Assembly (NCBI GenBank): GCA_018333785.1
Contig: JAGXSU010000058.1
Coordinates: 1-64,000, forward strand
Source of the DNA: Methylomicrobium sp.
GTDB lineage: Bacteria > Pseudomonadota > Gammaproteobacteria > Methylococcales > Methylomonadaceae
Length of the DNA stretch: 64,000 bases
Reading direction: 5' to 3'
Shown: positions 10,028 through 19,416 of the stretch, piece after piece
Numbering within the stretch: position 1 is the first letter of the stretch
Layout of the letters: every line of letters starts with the position of its first letter
Notes under the pieces: generated by a model
What the model saw: only the letters and a program-made list of their open reading frames with translations
Told to the model about the DNA's origin: nothing
The model's database searches: none
Made by a program: the position numbers and the translations under genes

Positions 10028-10050
10028 CGTTTGACTCGACAAGTTGAATA

Positions 10051-10431
10051 TTAAGAGGATTTTTGTGCTGCAAATAGCATGATAAGGACCCAGGCAGCTA
10101 AAAAGGCCAAGCCACCGAAGGGGGTAATCATACCCAGCCATTTGGCATTGAGTATTGTCAATAGATACAGACTGCCTGAGAATAAGATAATTCCACCAAA
10201 CATCAGCCAGCCTGCCCAGTGAATCAAGCGCGACAAGGGTACCTGCTGCTGCAGGAAGGCGAGACCCAAAAGCCCCAGTGCATGCCACATCTGATAGTTG
10301 ACCCCGGTTTTATAAATATCTAGCATCTCCGGGCTAAAACTGTTTTTAAGAGCATGCGCACCGAATGCACCGAACGCAACGCCGGTAAAGGCACTGATTG
10401 AGCCTAAAAATAAGAAGACTGAACGCATCAT
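10051..10431 (-). CDS. DUF423 family small membrane protein (YgdD-like)
   Basis: Integral membrane protein of 126 aa with about four hydrophobic helices. The family signature is clear in the first helix and loop: SAFTGVAFGAFGAHAL, followed by YQMWHALGLL. Function is unknown across bacteria. Its start codon overlaps the moaB stop in an ATGA, which shows translational coupling with moaB. A second ATG directly follows the first. Confidence 0.85.
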   Translation of the reverse strand: MMRSVFLFLGSISAFTGVAFGAFGAHALKNSFSPEMLDIYKTGVNYQMWHALGLLGLAFLQQQVPLSRLIHWAGWLMFGGIILFSGSLYLLTILNAKWLGMITPFGGLAFLAAWVLIMLFAAQKSS

Positions 10432-10946
10432 TTTTCCTTGAGTCTGGGCATTAGCTGAACAAGATTACAGGGCCTGGTTCGAAAATCCAACTGATCTTTA
10501 ATCAAATCATCCCAAGCGGTTTTACAAGCCCCTGACGACCCGGGCAAGCAAAATATGTAAGTGGCATTGGCGACTCCGGCAATGGCTCTGGATTGAATCG
10601 TCGATGTTTTGATGGATTGATACGAGATCATTCTGAATATTTCGCCAAAGCCGTCAAGTTTCTTATCCAGCAACGGTTCAACCGCCTCAGGGGTTCCATC
10701 TCTTCCCGTCACGCCGGTGCCGCCGGTGCTGATGATAACCTGAACCGCTTCATCGGCTATCCATCGCGAAACGACAGACCTGATTGCATAGATCGAGTCG
10801 GGTACGATGAGTTTCTCAACCGGAATATGGCCAGTCTCCCTGATGCGTTCAATCAAAGCCGTTCCGGATATATCGTCGGCATCGGTTCGCGTATCGGATA
10901 CCACCAGAACGGCAATGTTAAGAGGGATAAAGTTTCGATCGGTCAT
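10428..10946 (-). CDS. moaB: Molybdenum cofactor biosynthesis protein MoaB
   Basis: MogA/MoaB-type protein of 172 aa that binds molybdopterin, likely for its adenylylation before molybdenum insertion. Family motifs visible: VLVVSDTRT near residue 15, the STGGTGVTGRDGTPEA loop near residue 90, and LPGSSGACKTAWD near residue 135. No other moa or moe gene lies in the window. It sits between the DegQ-like protease and the DUF423 gene; the 30-bp gap to the protease suggests one transcript. Confidence 0.9.
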   Translation of the reverse strand: MTDRNFIPLNIAVLVVSDTRTDADDISGTALIERIRETGHIPVEKLIVPDSIYAIRSVVSRWIADEAVQVIISTGGTGVTGRDGTPEAVEPLLDKKLDGFGEIFRMISYQSIKTSTIQSRAIAGVANATYIFCLPGSSGACKTAWDDLIKDQLDFRTRPCNLVQLMPRLKEK

Positions 10947-10976
10947 TCGGCTGGGTCTCTCGGGTTAATGTTCAGA

Positions 10977-12338
10977 TTACTTTAATACCAGAAAAAAGGC
11001 TTCTTCACCGCGCTGTATATTGATTAACAGTTGGCTTTGGGGATTTACCACCTGAACTAATTCATCCAGGTTTCTAACCCGATAGCGATTGGCGGAAACA
11101 ATGATATCACCGGGTCTCAATCCTGCCCGCCAGACTTCTGAAGCCGTATTAATCTTTTCTAAAAGAACGCCTTCTATTTGATTTTTCTGGCTGCTGCTCA
11201 GGATGGTGCCAATCAATCGAGGGTGGATTTTCTCGCCGACGACTTGCGGTCGTTGAGGCTGACCAATGGCCGCTTGTACAGTCATCTTTTCATTATTTCG
11301 ATAAAACTCTATATCAACCTTATCACCAATTTGCATCAAGCCAATCATATTGCGAATGTCATGACTGCCTTTTATTTTCTGGCTGTTGACCTCGGTAATG
11401 ATATCGCCCGGTTCCAACCCCGCTCTTGCGGCAGGTGAATTGCCCTCAACCTTGCTGACCACCGCGCCTTTATTGGTTTCCAATCCAAACGCTTTCACGA
11501 GTTCGGGACTCAAGTCTTGTGTCGTGACACCCAACAATCCCCTCCTAACCTCGCCATGCTTGACTAATGATTCTTTAATAGTCAAGGCCATGTTGGAGGG
11601 TATGGCAAAGCCAATTCCGACATTGCCCCCGTTAGGTGCCAAAATAGCCGTATTCATTCCAATAAATTCGCCATTCAAATTAACCAAAGCACCGCCCGAG
11701 TTGCCTGGGTTAATGGAGGCATCGGTCTGGATAAAATTTTCATACCCTTCAATGCCCAAACCGGAACGTCCCAATGCACTGACGATTCCAGACGTTACTG
11801 TTTGTCCCAGGCCGAACGGGTTGCCTATCGCAATGACAAAGTCGCCCACTCGCAATTCATCTGAGTTGGCAATCGGCAAAGCGGTCAGGTTGTCGGCAGG
11901 GATTTGAATTACGGCAACATCGGCATCCGGATCGGTTCCAATCAGCTTGGCATTCAGTTGCCGGCCATCCTGTAAGGTCACCATGATCTTGTCGGCTTTA
12001 TCGATGACATGATTATTGGTCAATACATAGCCATTACGGCTATCAACAATCACACCCGATCCCAGGCTGTTTTTTTGGCGCTGACTGGGTTGGTTGGGCA
12101 TTTGAAAAAAATGCCGAAAAAAAGGATCTCGCATTAAGGGATGCTCAAGAACCTGGACATTCGTGGAGGTAGAAATATTAACAACAGCCGGCAAACTGGT
12201 TTCAAGCATGGGTGCAAGAGAAGGCAGCTTCTGGCCATTCACGGCAAAGGGAAGTCCGCTTTGAGCCGGTGATGCGGCAAGAAAAGCCAAGGGCACGACT
12301 AAACAACCCACTATTGTTCTAAAAATTTTACTGTTCAT
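10977..12338 (-). CDS. degQ: Periplasmic serine endoprotease, DegP/DegQ/MucD family
   Basis: HtrA-type envelope protease/chaperone of 453 aa. An N-terminal signal peptide (hydrophobic run VGCLVVPLAFLAA, cleavage near SPAQS) is followed by the trypsin-like domain. Catalytic His is in LTNNHVIDKA, Asp in DPDADVAVIQ and Ser in NPGNSGGALVN. Two PDZ domains follow (GLLGVTTQDL region and the C-terminal AGLRPGDIIVSAN region). Length and two PDZ domains fit DegQ or MucD; DegP would carry a longer Q-linker. The 400-bp gap upstream separates it from the divergent cNMP protein. A sigma-E-type promoter was not identified. Confidence 0.9.
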   Translation of the reverse strand: MNSKIFRTIVGCLVVPLAFLAASPAQSGLPFAVNGQKLPSLAPMLETSLPAVVNISTSTNVQVLEHPLMRDPFFRHFFQMPNQPSQRQKNSLGSGVIVDSRNGYVLTNNHVIDKADKIMVTLQDGRQLNAKLIGTDPDADVAVIQIPADNLTALPIANSDELRVGDFVIAIGNPFGLGQTVTSGIVSALGRSGLGIEGYENFIQTDASINPGNSGGALVNLNGEFIGMNTAILAPNGGNVGIGFAIPSNMALTIKESLVKHGEVRRGLLGVTTQDLSPELVKAFGLETNKGAVVSKVEGNSPAARAGLEPGDIITEVNSQKIKGSHDIRNMIGLMQIGDKVDIEFYRNNEKMTVQAAIGQPQRPQVVGEKIHPRLIGTILSSSQKNQIEGVLLEKINTASEVWRAGLRPGDIIVSANRYRVRNLDELVQVVNPQSQLLINIQRGEEAFFLVLK

Positions 12339-12738
12339 AGTGATCTCGCAAGAATTAACACGCTAATTAATAGTTTTGGTTTTTCAAAATAAACATCTCA
12401 ACTGTTCGCTCCTAAAAGATACAGGGTACGGCGTGAATACGCTTGAAAATTGAGCAAGAGCGAATAAATCAGGCTATTTACGATGGTCTTTTCGCATGTG
12501 GCTGGGATTCAGTGATGTTTATTCTCTGGACAGTCCATTGAACATGCGATGAATAATCGCAAGACAGTTTTTGTTGGATATAAAACATGGCCTAATCCCA
12601 ATTCCGCAATCACCTTAGAATATGGGCACTAAAAAATTGAAAACAATAGGCACTTTTGTGATTCCTGTTATTTTTTGGCGATCAATTGCCATTATTAAGC
12701 TATATTAGAAGCGTCAATACCCACTTTATCCAAATTGA
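12339..12738. other. Divergent intergenic region
   Basis: 400 bp between the degQ-like gene and the divergent cNMP/rhodanese gene. It must hold promoters for both. I see no convincing repeat, RNA gene or operator in it. Confidence 0.5.
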
Positions 12739-14100
12739 ATGGCTGTAGATACAAGCTCCGACGACGGTCAAGCAATTCGCAAACTGGTTCCCATTGCAAA
12801 TCTTGCAACTCCTCATTTTGAGTCGCTGTGCGCTCAAATTACTATTCAAGACGCTGCCCGAAACGATATTCTATTCAAGCGGGGCGATGTTGATCCTCAT
12901 TTATATTACTTATTACACGGGGAAGTGTCTTTTCAGGCGGCAGGATTATCATTTGAGGTCGTTAAATCTGAAACTGAATCTGCAAAGTTTGCGCTAGCTC
13001 ATCAAGTTCCTAGAAAAATTGATGCAGTTGCGCGAAGCTCTATTCGTTATATTAAGCTGTCGGCTAGTTTATTAGACTGCCCTTTGACACAAACCTATGA
13101 GGAGGAAATCAGTTCAATGGTCATTATTGAGCCCGAGGAAAACTCTGACGACTGGATGACAACGTTGTTAAGGTCGCCCATTTTTCAGAAGCTTCCCCCA
13201 GCTAATTTACAAAAAATTCTAATGAGCCTTGAGGAAGTTATTTTTGAGAAAGGGGAAACAATTCTGCGCCAGGGAGATTCAGGGGATTATTATTACCTGA
13301 TAAAAAGCGGGCAATGCCTCTTAACCCGAAAGCCTTCTGAGCATGCCAAAGAAATCAAGTTGGCACTGCTTAGAGACAGTGACACTTTTGGTGAGGATTC
13401 CATCCTCTCGGAAAAGCCACGTAATGTAACTGTAACAGCGCTCACTAAATTATCATTGTTGAGACTCAGCAAAGATAATTTTATCAATCTGATCAAAAAA
13501 CCATCACTAAGATATGTTGATTATGAGCAAATGTGTCTTGAAGTTAAGCAAGGGGCGTTATTGCTGGACGTAAGATCAACGGAAGCGTTTAATTCTCATC
13601 ATCTTGAAGACAGTTTAAGCGCTCCATTTTTTACCCTGCGTATGCAGGTTAAAACGTTAAACAGAAATCGGCCTGTAATCGTGGTTTGTAATAATGGGAA
13701 GACCAGTGAAGCCGCTGCTTTTCTGCTGCTTAAGAACAAAATAAAGGCTTCGATTCTTGATGGCGGCATAGAGAATGTTGCCCCAACACTGGTTAAAAGT
13801 GCGGCTTCTTTTGCCATTGATGATGGTGTGGAAACGACTTTTGTCGTACCTCAAAAAACAGTTGGCATTTCCGTTTCCGGTCCTGAAAAAGAGAGCGCTA
13901 CGGAAATCGATAAAGACGCCGTGCTGGAAAAGCTGCAAAAGGATAACACAGCATTGCAGGATGCTAATGACCGTTTAAAAGTGATGTATGAGCAGCTGAA
14001 ACAAGAAAAGGAAGAGGCGGATAGGGAATTTAGAATGCTTTACAGGCAAACAGAAAAGCTTAAAAGTATTTTAAACGCAATGAAAAAGAATCCGGAGTAA
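12739..14100 (+). CDS. Double cyclic nucleotide-binding / rhodanese / coiled-coil protein
   Basis: A soluble 453-aa protein with four parts in order. Residues ~15-110 are a diverged cNMP-binding fold (YYLLHGEVSFQ). Residues ~145-260 are a second, better conserved one (ILRQGDSGDYYYLIKSG) whose phosphate-binding cassette FGEDSILSEKPRNVTV keeps the Glu and Arg used to bind cAMP or cGMP. Residues ~262-355 are a rhodanese domain (LLLDVRSTEAF, active-site loop VCNNGKTSEA with Cys). Residues ~390-450 are a charged coiled coil. There is no DNA-binding domain, so this is not a CRP-type regulator. The role is unknown; a nucleotide-responsive sulfur-handling or scaffold protein is one possibility. Confidence 0.8.
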   Translation: MAVDTSSDDGQAIRKLVPIANLATPHFESLCAQITIQDAARNDILFKRGDVDPHLYYLLHGEVSFQAAGLSFEVVKSETESAKFALAHQVPRKIDAVARSSIRYIKLSASLLDCPLTQTYEEEISSMVIIEPEENSDDWMTTLLRSPIFQKLPPANLQKILMSLEEVIFEKGETILRQGDSGDYYYLIKSGQCLLTRKPSEHAKEIKLALLRDSDTFGEDSILSEKPRNVTVTALTKLSLLRLSKDNFINLIKKPSLRYVDYEQMCLEVKQGALLLDVRSTEAFNSHHLEDSLSAPFFTLRMQVKTLNRNRPVIVVCNNGKTSEAAAFLLLKNKIKASILDGGIENVAPTLVKSAASFAIDDGVETTFVVPQKTVGISVSGPEKESATEIDKDAVLEKLQKDNTALQDANDRLKVMYEQLKQEKEEADREFRMLYRQTEKLKSILNAMKKNPE

Positions 14101-14211
14101 TGTCCTGGTCTATTTTTCAGCGCCCTGTAACGCTATAGCAAAAGGTGTTTCTGTTACATCAGCCACACAACCACAGCCTGAATAGCTGTGGTCATCAAGG
14201 CGTGAGATAAA

Positions 14212-14367
14212 TTATTTTATCTTGGCTTCTTTATACATAACGTGTTTACGCACTACCGGGTCGAATTTTTTAATTTCCATTTTTTCCGGCATAGTCCTTT
14301 TGTTTTTGGTGGTCGTGTAAAAGTGACCTGTTCCTTCTGTAGAAACCAATTTGATTTTGTCGCGCAT
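14212..14367 (-). CDS. rpmG: 50S ribosomal protein L33
   Basis: Too short for the ORF track. The minus strand encodes a 51-aa basic protein starting [12 protein letters not shown] and continuing [17 protein letters not shown], which is L33 of the zinc-free type (no CxxC pairs). It ends VMYKEAKIK. The start lies 9 bp after the rpmB stop, the standard rpmB-rpmG pair. No T-rich terminator follows clearly; a CCACAGC/GCTGTGG hairpin at 14171-14191 is the best candidate. Confidence 0.95.
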   Translation of the reverse strand: MRDKIKLVSTEGTGHFYTTTKNKRTMPEKMEIKKFDPVVRKHVMYKEAKIK

Positions 14368-14376
14368 TTAGCCCCC

Positions 14377-14613
14377 TTAAGCTTTTATGCCATTTTTTCG
14401 CATATCTGCCAATACAGCATCAATGCCATTTTTGTCTATTATTCGCATTGCTTTGGCAGAAATACGCAGACGAACCCAACGATTTTCGCTTTCTACCCAA
14501 AATCTGTGATGTTGCAGATTCGGGCAAAAACGCCTTCTAGTTCTATTGTTGGCATGTGATACATTATTACCGGTAACTGGACGTTTTCCCGTTACCTGAC
14601 AGACTCTGGACAT
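14377..14613 (-). CDS. rpmB: 50S ribosomal protein L28
   Basis: 78-aa basic protein matching bacterial L28: it starts [21 protein letters not shown], followed by the RRRFCPNLQ segment and the [15 protein letters not shown] core. It binds 23S rRNA in the large subunit. First gene of the rpmB-rpmG pair on the minus strand. Confidence 0.96.
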   Translation of the reverse strand: MSRVCQVTGKRPVTGNNVSHANNRTRRRFCPNLQHHRFWVESENRWVRLRISAKAMRIIDKNGIDAVLADMRKNGIKA

Positions 14614-15038
14614 GATTAACCTCTAAAAAATATGCAGTGGCTCAAAAGTTAGCTGATCTTTATACCAAAAATTTCTTTTCAGGTAAATAACTAACTCTTG
14701 ACACGGTACATCCGAACCTGTCATTCAAACCGTCCTGATGGTAAATTAATCATTCAATTGCGCTATTTTTAAGCTTAAAATTACATTTCAAGAAAAATGG
14801 CAATCAAAGATTTCCTTCTTTATTTTGCTGTTTAAAGGCATAAGAGGCGGTAAAAGGGTAAGTTTAAACACCTTTTTTATAGCCCATTTGTCAACCAGCT
14901 TTCTTCGGTATTAATTTGAATAACAATTAACTGCTTTTTAGCCGGATCCCATATCATTGGAGAAAAATAATCTTTCAATGGCATACTATTGCAGCCATAA
15001 AAACCTATTTAACCCATTCGTAAAAAAGAGAACTCATT
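14614..15038. other. Divergent gap between rpmB and gshB
   Basis: About 425 bp of AT-rich sequence that must carry the rpmB promoter on the minus strand and the gshB operon promoter on the plus strand. A TTGACA at 14698 on the plus strand lacks a matching -10 at proper spacing. No RNA gene or repeat seen. Confidence 0.45.
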
Positions 15039-15992
15039 ATGCCCATAAAACTTGGCATGGTTATGGACCCCATCGCAAGCATCAATATAAAAAAGGACAC
15101 CAGCTTTGCCATGTTGCTGGAAGCGCAGCACAGAGGGTGGGAACTGCATTATATGGAACTTAATGACCTGTATTTACGCAATGGCAGGGCTTTTGCCAGA
15201 ACCCGGAAACTGTCGGTTGAGCGAAACGAATTGCAATGGTTTCGCTTTGAAGGCGAGCAAGATCTGGCTTTAGATGAGCTGGATGTCATCATCATGCGTA
15301 AAGATCCTCCGTTCGATCAGGAGTATGTTTATGCCACCTATTTGCTCGAAAGAGCCGAGGCAAACGGCACTTATGTCGTCAATAAGCCCCAATCCCTCAG
15401 AGATGCCAATGAAAAATTATTTACCGCCTGGTTTCCTGAGTGCTGTCCGGATACCCTGGTGTCCAGGGACAGCAATAAAATACGTAAATTTCTCAATGAA
15501 CATGGAGAAATAATTTTAAAGCCACTGGATGGAATGGGCGGCACATCGATCTTTTATGTGCACCAAAATGACCCTAATTTGAGTGTGATTCTGGAAACTA
15601 TGACCCATTACAATGGTCGTTATGTGATGGCACAAAAATACCTTCCTGAAATTAAAAATGGCGATAAACGCATATTGATTGTCAATGGAGAAGTAGTACC
15701 TTACGCGCTTGCCCGCATTCCCGCACAAGGCGAATCGAGGGGTAATCTTGCGGCAGGCGGCTCATCTGAAGGGCGCATCATTACGGAACGCGATATGTGG
15801 ATAGCCAATCAGATTGGTCCCACGTTAAAAGAGAAAGGGCTGGTCTTTGTGGGTATTGATGTCATCGGTGATTACCTGACCGAAATCAATGTCACCAGTC
15901 CCACTTGTGTACAGGAGCTGGATAGGGCATTTGGCCTCAATATAGCGGGTCAACTGATGGATCACATTGAAGAGAAGCTGCAATTGCTATGA
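15039..15992 (+). CDS. gshB: Glutathione synthetase
   Basis: ATP-grasp ligase that joins glycine to gamma-glutamylcysteine, the second step of glutathione synthesis. The bacterial GshB N-terminus is clear (KLGMVMDPIASINIKKDTSF), followed by IIMRKDPPFDQEY, the ATP-binding IILKPLDGMGGTSIF and the late EINVTSPTCVQELD. Length 317 aa is normal. It is the first gene of a run of overlapping genes through pyrC', the arrangement also known from Pseudomonas. Confidence 0.96.
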   Translation: MPIKLGMVMDPIASINIKKDTSFAMLLEAQHRGWELHYMELNDLYLRNGRAFARTRKLSVERNELQWFRFEGEQDLALDELDVIIMRKDPPFDQEYVYATYLLERAEANGTYVVNKPQSLRDANEKLFTAWFPECCPDTLVSRDSNKIRKFLNEHGEIILKPLDGMGGTSIFYVHQNDPNLSVILETMTHYNGRYVMAQKYLPEIKNGDKRILIVNGEVVPYALARIPAQGESRGNLAAGGSSEGRIITERDMWIANQIGPTLKEKGLVFVGIDVIGDYLTEINVTSPTCVQELDRAFGLNIAGQLMDHIEEKLQLL

Positions 15993-16882
15993 GCTCTCAA
16001 ATGACTTTAGGCAGATTTTCCGCCACATCGGAAAGTGATTCTTTGCTGGTTGCCTTGTTCATTGCTGCGGTTGTTCATATTTTGGTTCTCTTCGGAACGA
16101 ATTTTATTTCGCCTAAACCGGAAAAGGTGAGCCGAACGATTGAAGTCACACTGGCGACTACACCGGCGCCCAAAGCACCGAAAAAAGCCAGTTTTCTGGC
16201 GCAGGATAATCAAATTGGCGCAGGCGAGAAAATAACCAAACCGGTGCCGCCCAAGCAAAAACTGGCTAGCAGTCCGGCTGTCAAGCCATCGCCTGTGCCG
16301 GTCAAAACCAAGCCGCCCAAATCACAACCCAAAGAAGCGGCAACGGTTAAAAAGATTATAGCTACGACAAAACCGGCAGAAGTTAAAATCACGCAAAAAG
16401 AAGCGGCAGTTGAAGTGGAAGCCACGCCCGCGCCTACGCCGCACATATCAGCTGCGGATCTTCAGCAACAGATTACCCAGTTGGGCACTGAAATCCGGCA
16501 GAAACAACAAAGCGCGGATCTCAGCAAGATAAAGCATGTTAGTTCAGTAAGCACCCACCAATACGTAGCTGCTCAATACATGAAAGATTGGGAAAACAAG
16601 GTGGAAAGAACCGGAAACCTTAACTATCCTGAAGAAGCCAGCAAAAAAAACTTTTACGGCAAGCTGACCATGGAAGTGGGTATAAAACCCGACGGTACTA
16701 TTTACAATATCCGTATCAAGCAATCTTCCGGCAACGTTGCCCTGGATGAAGCGGCCAAGAGAATCGTCCGGATTAGCGAGCCTTTTCCGCCTTTGCCCAA
16801 AGAACTGCTTCAGGAATTAGATGTGCTTGTGATTACTCGTGTCTGGCAATTTTCAGACAAATCCGGCATGACCAGTCAATAA
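15989..16882 (+). CDS. tonB: TonB-family energy transducer protein
   Basis: 297-aa protein with a cytoplasmic start, one membrane anchor (about residues 22-42), a Pro/Lys-rich periplasmic linker (VKPSPVPVKTKPPKSQPKE) and a C-terminal TonB domain (YPEEASKKNFYGKLTMEV, then VALDEAAKRIVR). TonB proteins pass proton-motive energy from ExbB-ExbD to outer-membrane transporters. No exbB/exbD is nearby. The start overlaps the gshB stop as ATGA. The same gene sits at this position in Pseudomonas, and its specific transporter is not known from sequence. Confidence 0.87.
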   Translation: MSSQMTLGRFSATSESDSLLVALFIAAVVHILVLFGTNFISPKPEKVSRTIEVTLATTPAPKAPKKASFLAQDNQIGAGEKITKPVPPKQKLASSPAVKPSPVPVKTKPPKSQPKEAATVKKIIATTKPAEVKITQKEAAVEVEATPAPTPHISAADLQQQITQLGTEIRQKQQSADLSKIKHVSSVSTHQYVAAQYMKDWENKVERTGNLNYPEEASKKNFYGKLTMEVGIKPDGTIYNIRIKQSSGNVALDEAAKRIVRISEPFPPLPKELLQELDVLVITRVWQFSDKSGMTSQ

Positions 16883-16903
16883 CCGATTTAATAGCAGATT
16901 CCG

Positions 16904-17479
16904 ATGCCAAATATCAAAAACGGCGCGACATACTTAAACAACCAGTTTCTGATAGCGATGCCCAACCTGACAGATCCCGGTTTTTCCCATACGGTCACCT
17001 ATCTGTGTCAGCATAATGACGAGGGTGCTCTCGGTATTGTAATCAATCGATTAATCGATATGAAGCTGGGTGAAATTTTCACTCAAATGGATATCAAAGC
17101 CTCATCTCAAAGCGCCATTGACGCGCCGGTATTTTCGGGCGGGCCCGTTCAACAGGAAAGAGGCTTTGTCATCCACGAAGCAACAGGCGAATGGGATTCC
17201 TCGCTACTGATTTCAGATATTATCGCGTTGACAACGTCCAGGGATATTCTGGAGGCGATCGCAGCAGGTGAGGGGCCTCAAAATTATTTGGTCGCACTCG
17301 GTTATGCAGGTTGGGGGGAAGGGCAGTTGGAGCGTGAGATTATCAGCAATGCCTGGCTAAATACGCCTAGCGGCAATGATATTTTATTCAGTACGCCCGT
17401 CAGTCAACGCTGGTATGCGGCCGCAAATCAAATCGGGATTGATATCAACAAACTGACCGCACCGGCAGGACATGGCTGA
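16904..17479 (+). CDS. yqgE: UPF0301/AlgH family protein YqgE
   Basis: 191-aa cytoplasmic protein of the YqgE/AlgH family. Typical motifs: NNQFLIAMPNLTDPGFSHTV at the N-terminus, EGALGIVINR, FSGGPVQQERGFVIH and LGYAGWGEGQLE. AlgH was linked to alginate production in Pseudomonas; the molecular role is still unclear. It overlaps ruvX by 8 bp. Confidence 0.92.
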   Translation: MPNIKNGATYLNNQFLIAMPNLTDPGFSHTVTYLCQHNDEGALGIVINRLIDMKLGEIFTQMDIKASSQSAIDAPVFSGGPVQQERGFVIHEATGEWDSSLLISDIIALTTSRDILEAIAAGEGPQNYLVALGYAGWGEGQLEREIISNAWLNTPSGNDILFSTPVSQRWYAAANQIGIDINKLTAPAGHG

Positions 17480-17933
17480 TCGAAACACGCTTTCAAACCC
17501 CATCAATCGAGATACCTTTCTGGGTTTCGACTTCGGTAATAAAAAAATCGGTGTAGCCGTGGGTCAAACCGTAACCGGAACAGCCAACGCGCTGGAAACC
17601 ATCAAATCGATTAATCAGGCTCCCGATTGGCTTGCAATAAGCCGGTTGATCAAGGAATGGGAGCCTGCTGGTTTTGTCGTGGGTATATCACGTCAACTCG
17701 ACGGCAGTGACAATCTGATTACGCCGCGTATGCTGAAATTCTGCCGACAACTTGAAGGCCGCTATAATCTGCCGGTTTACCAGCAGGACGAAACCCTGAC
17801 TACTTTTGAAGCCAAACAATTGCTATTCGATGATCATCATCTCAAGGCAAAGAAACTTTGGGCAATTCAGGACCAGCTGGCGGCACAACTTATTCTGCAA
17901 ACCTGGCTCAATAACTCAAATAATAAACAATGA
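17472..17933 (+). CDS. ruvX: RuvX/YqgF Holliday-junction resolvase-like RNase H-fold protein
   Basis: 153-aa RNase H-fold nuclease implicated in processing the 5' end of pre-16S rRNA. The first acidic residue lies in FLGFDFGNKKIGVAVG; VGISRQLDGSDN and the DETLTTFEA segment carry the other conserved positions. It overlaps yqgE upstream and pyrR downstream (ATGA). Confidence 0.92.
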   Translation: MADRNTLSNPINRDTFLGFDFGNKKIGVAVGQTVTGTANALETIKSINQAPDWLAISRLIKEWEPAGFVVGISRQLDGSDNLITPRMLKFCRQLEGRYNLPVYQQDETLTTFEAKQLLFDDHHLKAKKLWAIQDQLAAQLILQTWLNNSNNKQ

Positions 17934-18448
17934 ATAACACACCTCTGCAAATTCCCGCTTTGTTATCAACCCTCGAAAACTCGTTGATAGAAACAATAAG
18001 CGAAAGAAAATTAAGCAATCCTCTGATGATTGGTATTCGCACCGGCGGAGTCTGGATTGCCGAACGTTTACATCAACGTCTAAATTTTGAAGAGCCGCTG
18101 GGTTTGCTGGATATTTCGTTTTACCGTGATGATTTTTCACAGATAGGCGTACACCCAAATGTCAAACCCAGTCAATTGCCTACCACGATAGAGGGGCGCG
18201 ATATCATCCTGATCGATGATGTGTTTTATACCGGCCGCACCATTCGCGCCGCGTTGAATGAAATTTTTGATTACGGCCGTCCTAATCAAGTGGTGCTTGC
18301 CGTACTGATAGAACGGGATGGGCGGCAGATTCCGCTAAAACCGGATTGTTACGGTGCCCGCATATCATTAGAGGCCAATCAACGTATCAAGCTTACCGGC
18401 CCTGAGCCCCTGAGCATTTATATTCAATCTATGAATGAGGCAGCCTAA
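17930..18448 (+). CDS. pyrR: PyrR bifunctional regulator / uracil phosphoribosyltransferase
   Basis: 172-aa PRT-fold protein. The phosphoribosyl pyrophosphate loop is visible as [17 protein letters not shown], and [13 protein letters not shown] is the PyrR-specific N-terminal loop. In Gram-positives PyrR is an RNA-binding attenuator; in gammaproteobacteria with this gene order it may act as a UPRTase, and a regulatory role is less certain. I see no PyrR-type anti-terminator leader before pyrB, which begins 5 bp after this gene. Confidence 0.9.
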   Translation: MNNTPLQIPALLSTLENSLIETISERKLSNPLMIGIRTGGVWIAERLHQRLNFEEPLGLLDISFYRDDFSQIGVHPNVKPSQLPTTIEGRDIILIDDVFYTGRTIRAALNEIFDYGRPNQVVLAVLIERDGRQIPLKPDCYGARISLEANQRIKLTGPEPLSIYIQSMNEAA

Positions 18449-18453
18449 GCTCT

Positions 18454-19416
18454 ATGACGGAAAACCTGCAATTAAATTCTGACGGTAAATTAAAACACTT
18501 TCTGACGATTGAGGGCCTCGATAAAGCCTTGTTGACCGAAATTCTTGATACGGCAGAGTCATTTGCCGGAATGTCGGAGCAACAGGTCAAAAAAGTGCCG
18601 TTGTTACGCGGCAAAACCATTGTGAATCTGTTTTTTGAAAACAGTACCCGCACCCGGACGACATTTGAACTGGCCGCGATACGCTTGTCCGCTGATGTCA
18701 TCAATATGAATATTGCCACCTCGGCTACCTCCAAAGGTGAAAGCCTGCTGGATACCATCCGCAATCTGGAAGCCATGTTCGTGGATATGTTTGTCGTCAG
18801 GCACGCCACCAGCGGCGCCGCCCATTTTATTGCCCAACATACCGCACCCCATGTCAGCGTCATTAATGCCGGTGACGGTCAGCACAGTCATCCTACTCAA
18901 GCCATGCTGGATATGTTTACTATCCGGCAAATAAAAAAAGAGTTTGCGCCGTTAAGAGTGGCCATAATCGGCGATATATTACACTCTCGGGTTGCCCGCT
19001 CCCAGATTCTTGCTCTTAATACCCTGGGTGCAGCAGAGATACGCGTGATTGCTCCCAAAACATTATTGCCGGCCCATGTCGAGACCTTGGGTGTTAATGT
19101 CTTCCATGACTTGACGGAAGGTTTAAAAGATATTGATGTGGTTATCATGCTGCGATTACAAAAAGAGCGCATGACATCGGCTTTGTTGCCCAGCGAAAGT
19201 GAATACTTTAAATGTTTCGGTCTGACCCCAGCCAAATTAAAAATCGCCAAGCCCGATGCAATTGTAATGCATCCAGGTCCTATTAACCGAGGCGTGGAGA
19301 TAGATACACGGGTAGCCGACGGCCCTCAATCCGTTATTTTGCAACAAGTGAGTAATGGTATCGCCGTGCGTATGGCGGTTATGTCAATGGCCATGCAGGC
19401 AAGAGGGAACGGATAA
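18454..19416 (+). CDS. pyrB: Aspartate carbamoyltransferase catalytic subunit
   Basis: 320-aa enzyme of de novo pyrimidine synthesis that condenses carbamoyl phosphate with aspartate. The carbamoyl phosphate motif [13 protein letters not shown], the loop Ser/Lys in [22 protein letters not shown] and [11 protein letters not shown] are all present. The stop and the pyrC' start share one base (TAATG). This coupling matches class A ATCases of Pseudomonas, where PyrB needs the inactive PyrC' for assembly. No pyrI is present. Confidence 0.96.
   Translation: MTENLQLNSDGKLKHFLTIEGLDKALLTEILDTAESFAGMSEQQVKKVPLLRGKTIVNLFFENSTRTRTTFELAAIRLSADVINMNIATSATSKGESLLDTIRNLEAMFVDMFVVRHATSGAAHFIAQHTAPHVSVINAGDGQHSHPTQAMLDMFTIRQIKKEFAPLRVAIIGDILHSRVARSQILALNTLGAAEIRVIAPKTLLPAHVETLGVNVFHDLTEGLKDIDVVIMLRLQKERMTSALLPSESEYFKCFGLTPAKLKIAKPDAIVMHPGPINRGVEIDTRVADGPQSVILQQVSNGIAVRMAVMSMAMQARGNG

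Noticed and set aside
11386-11907. 173-codon plus-strand ORF opposite the degQ-like gene
   Set aside because: Shadow of the protease in the reverse frame; low-complexity Pro/Leu/Ala composition.
14698-14730. Sigma-70 promoter at TTGACA before gshB
   Set aside because: There is no -10 hexamer at 16-18 bp spacing.
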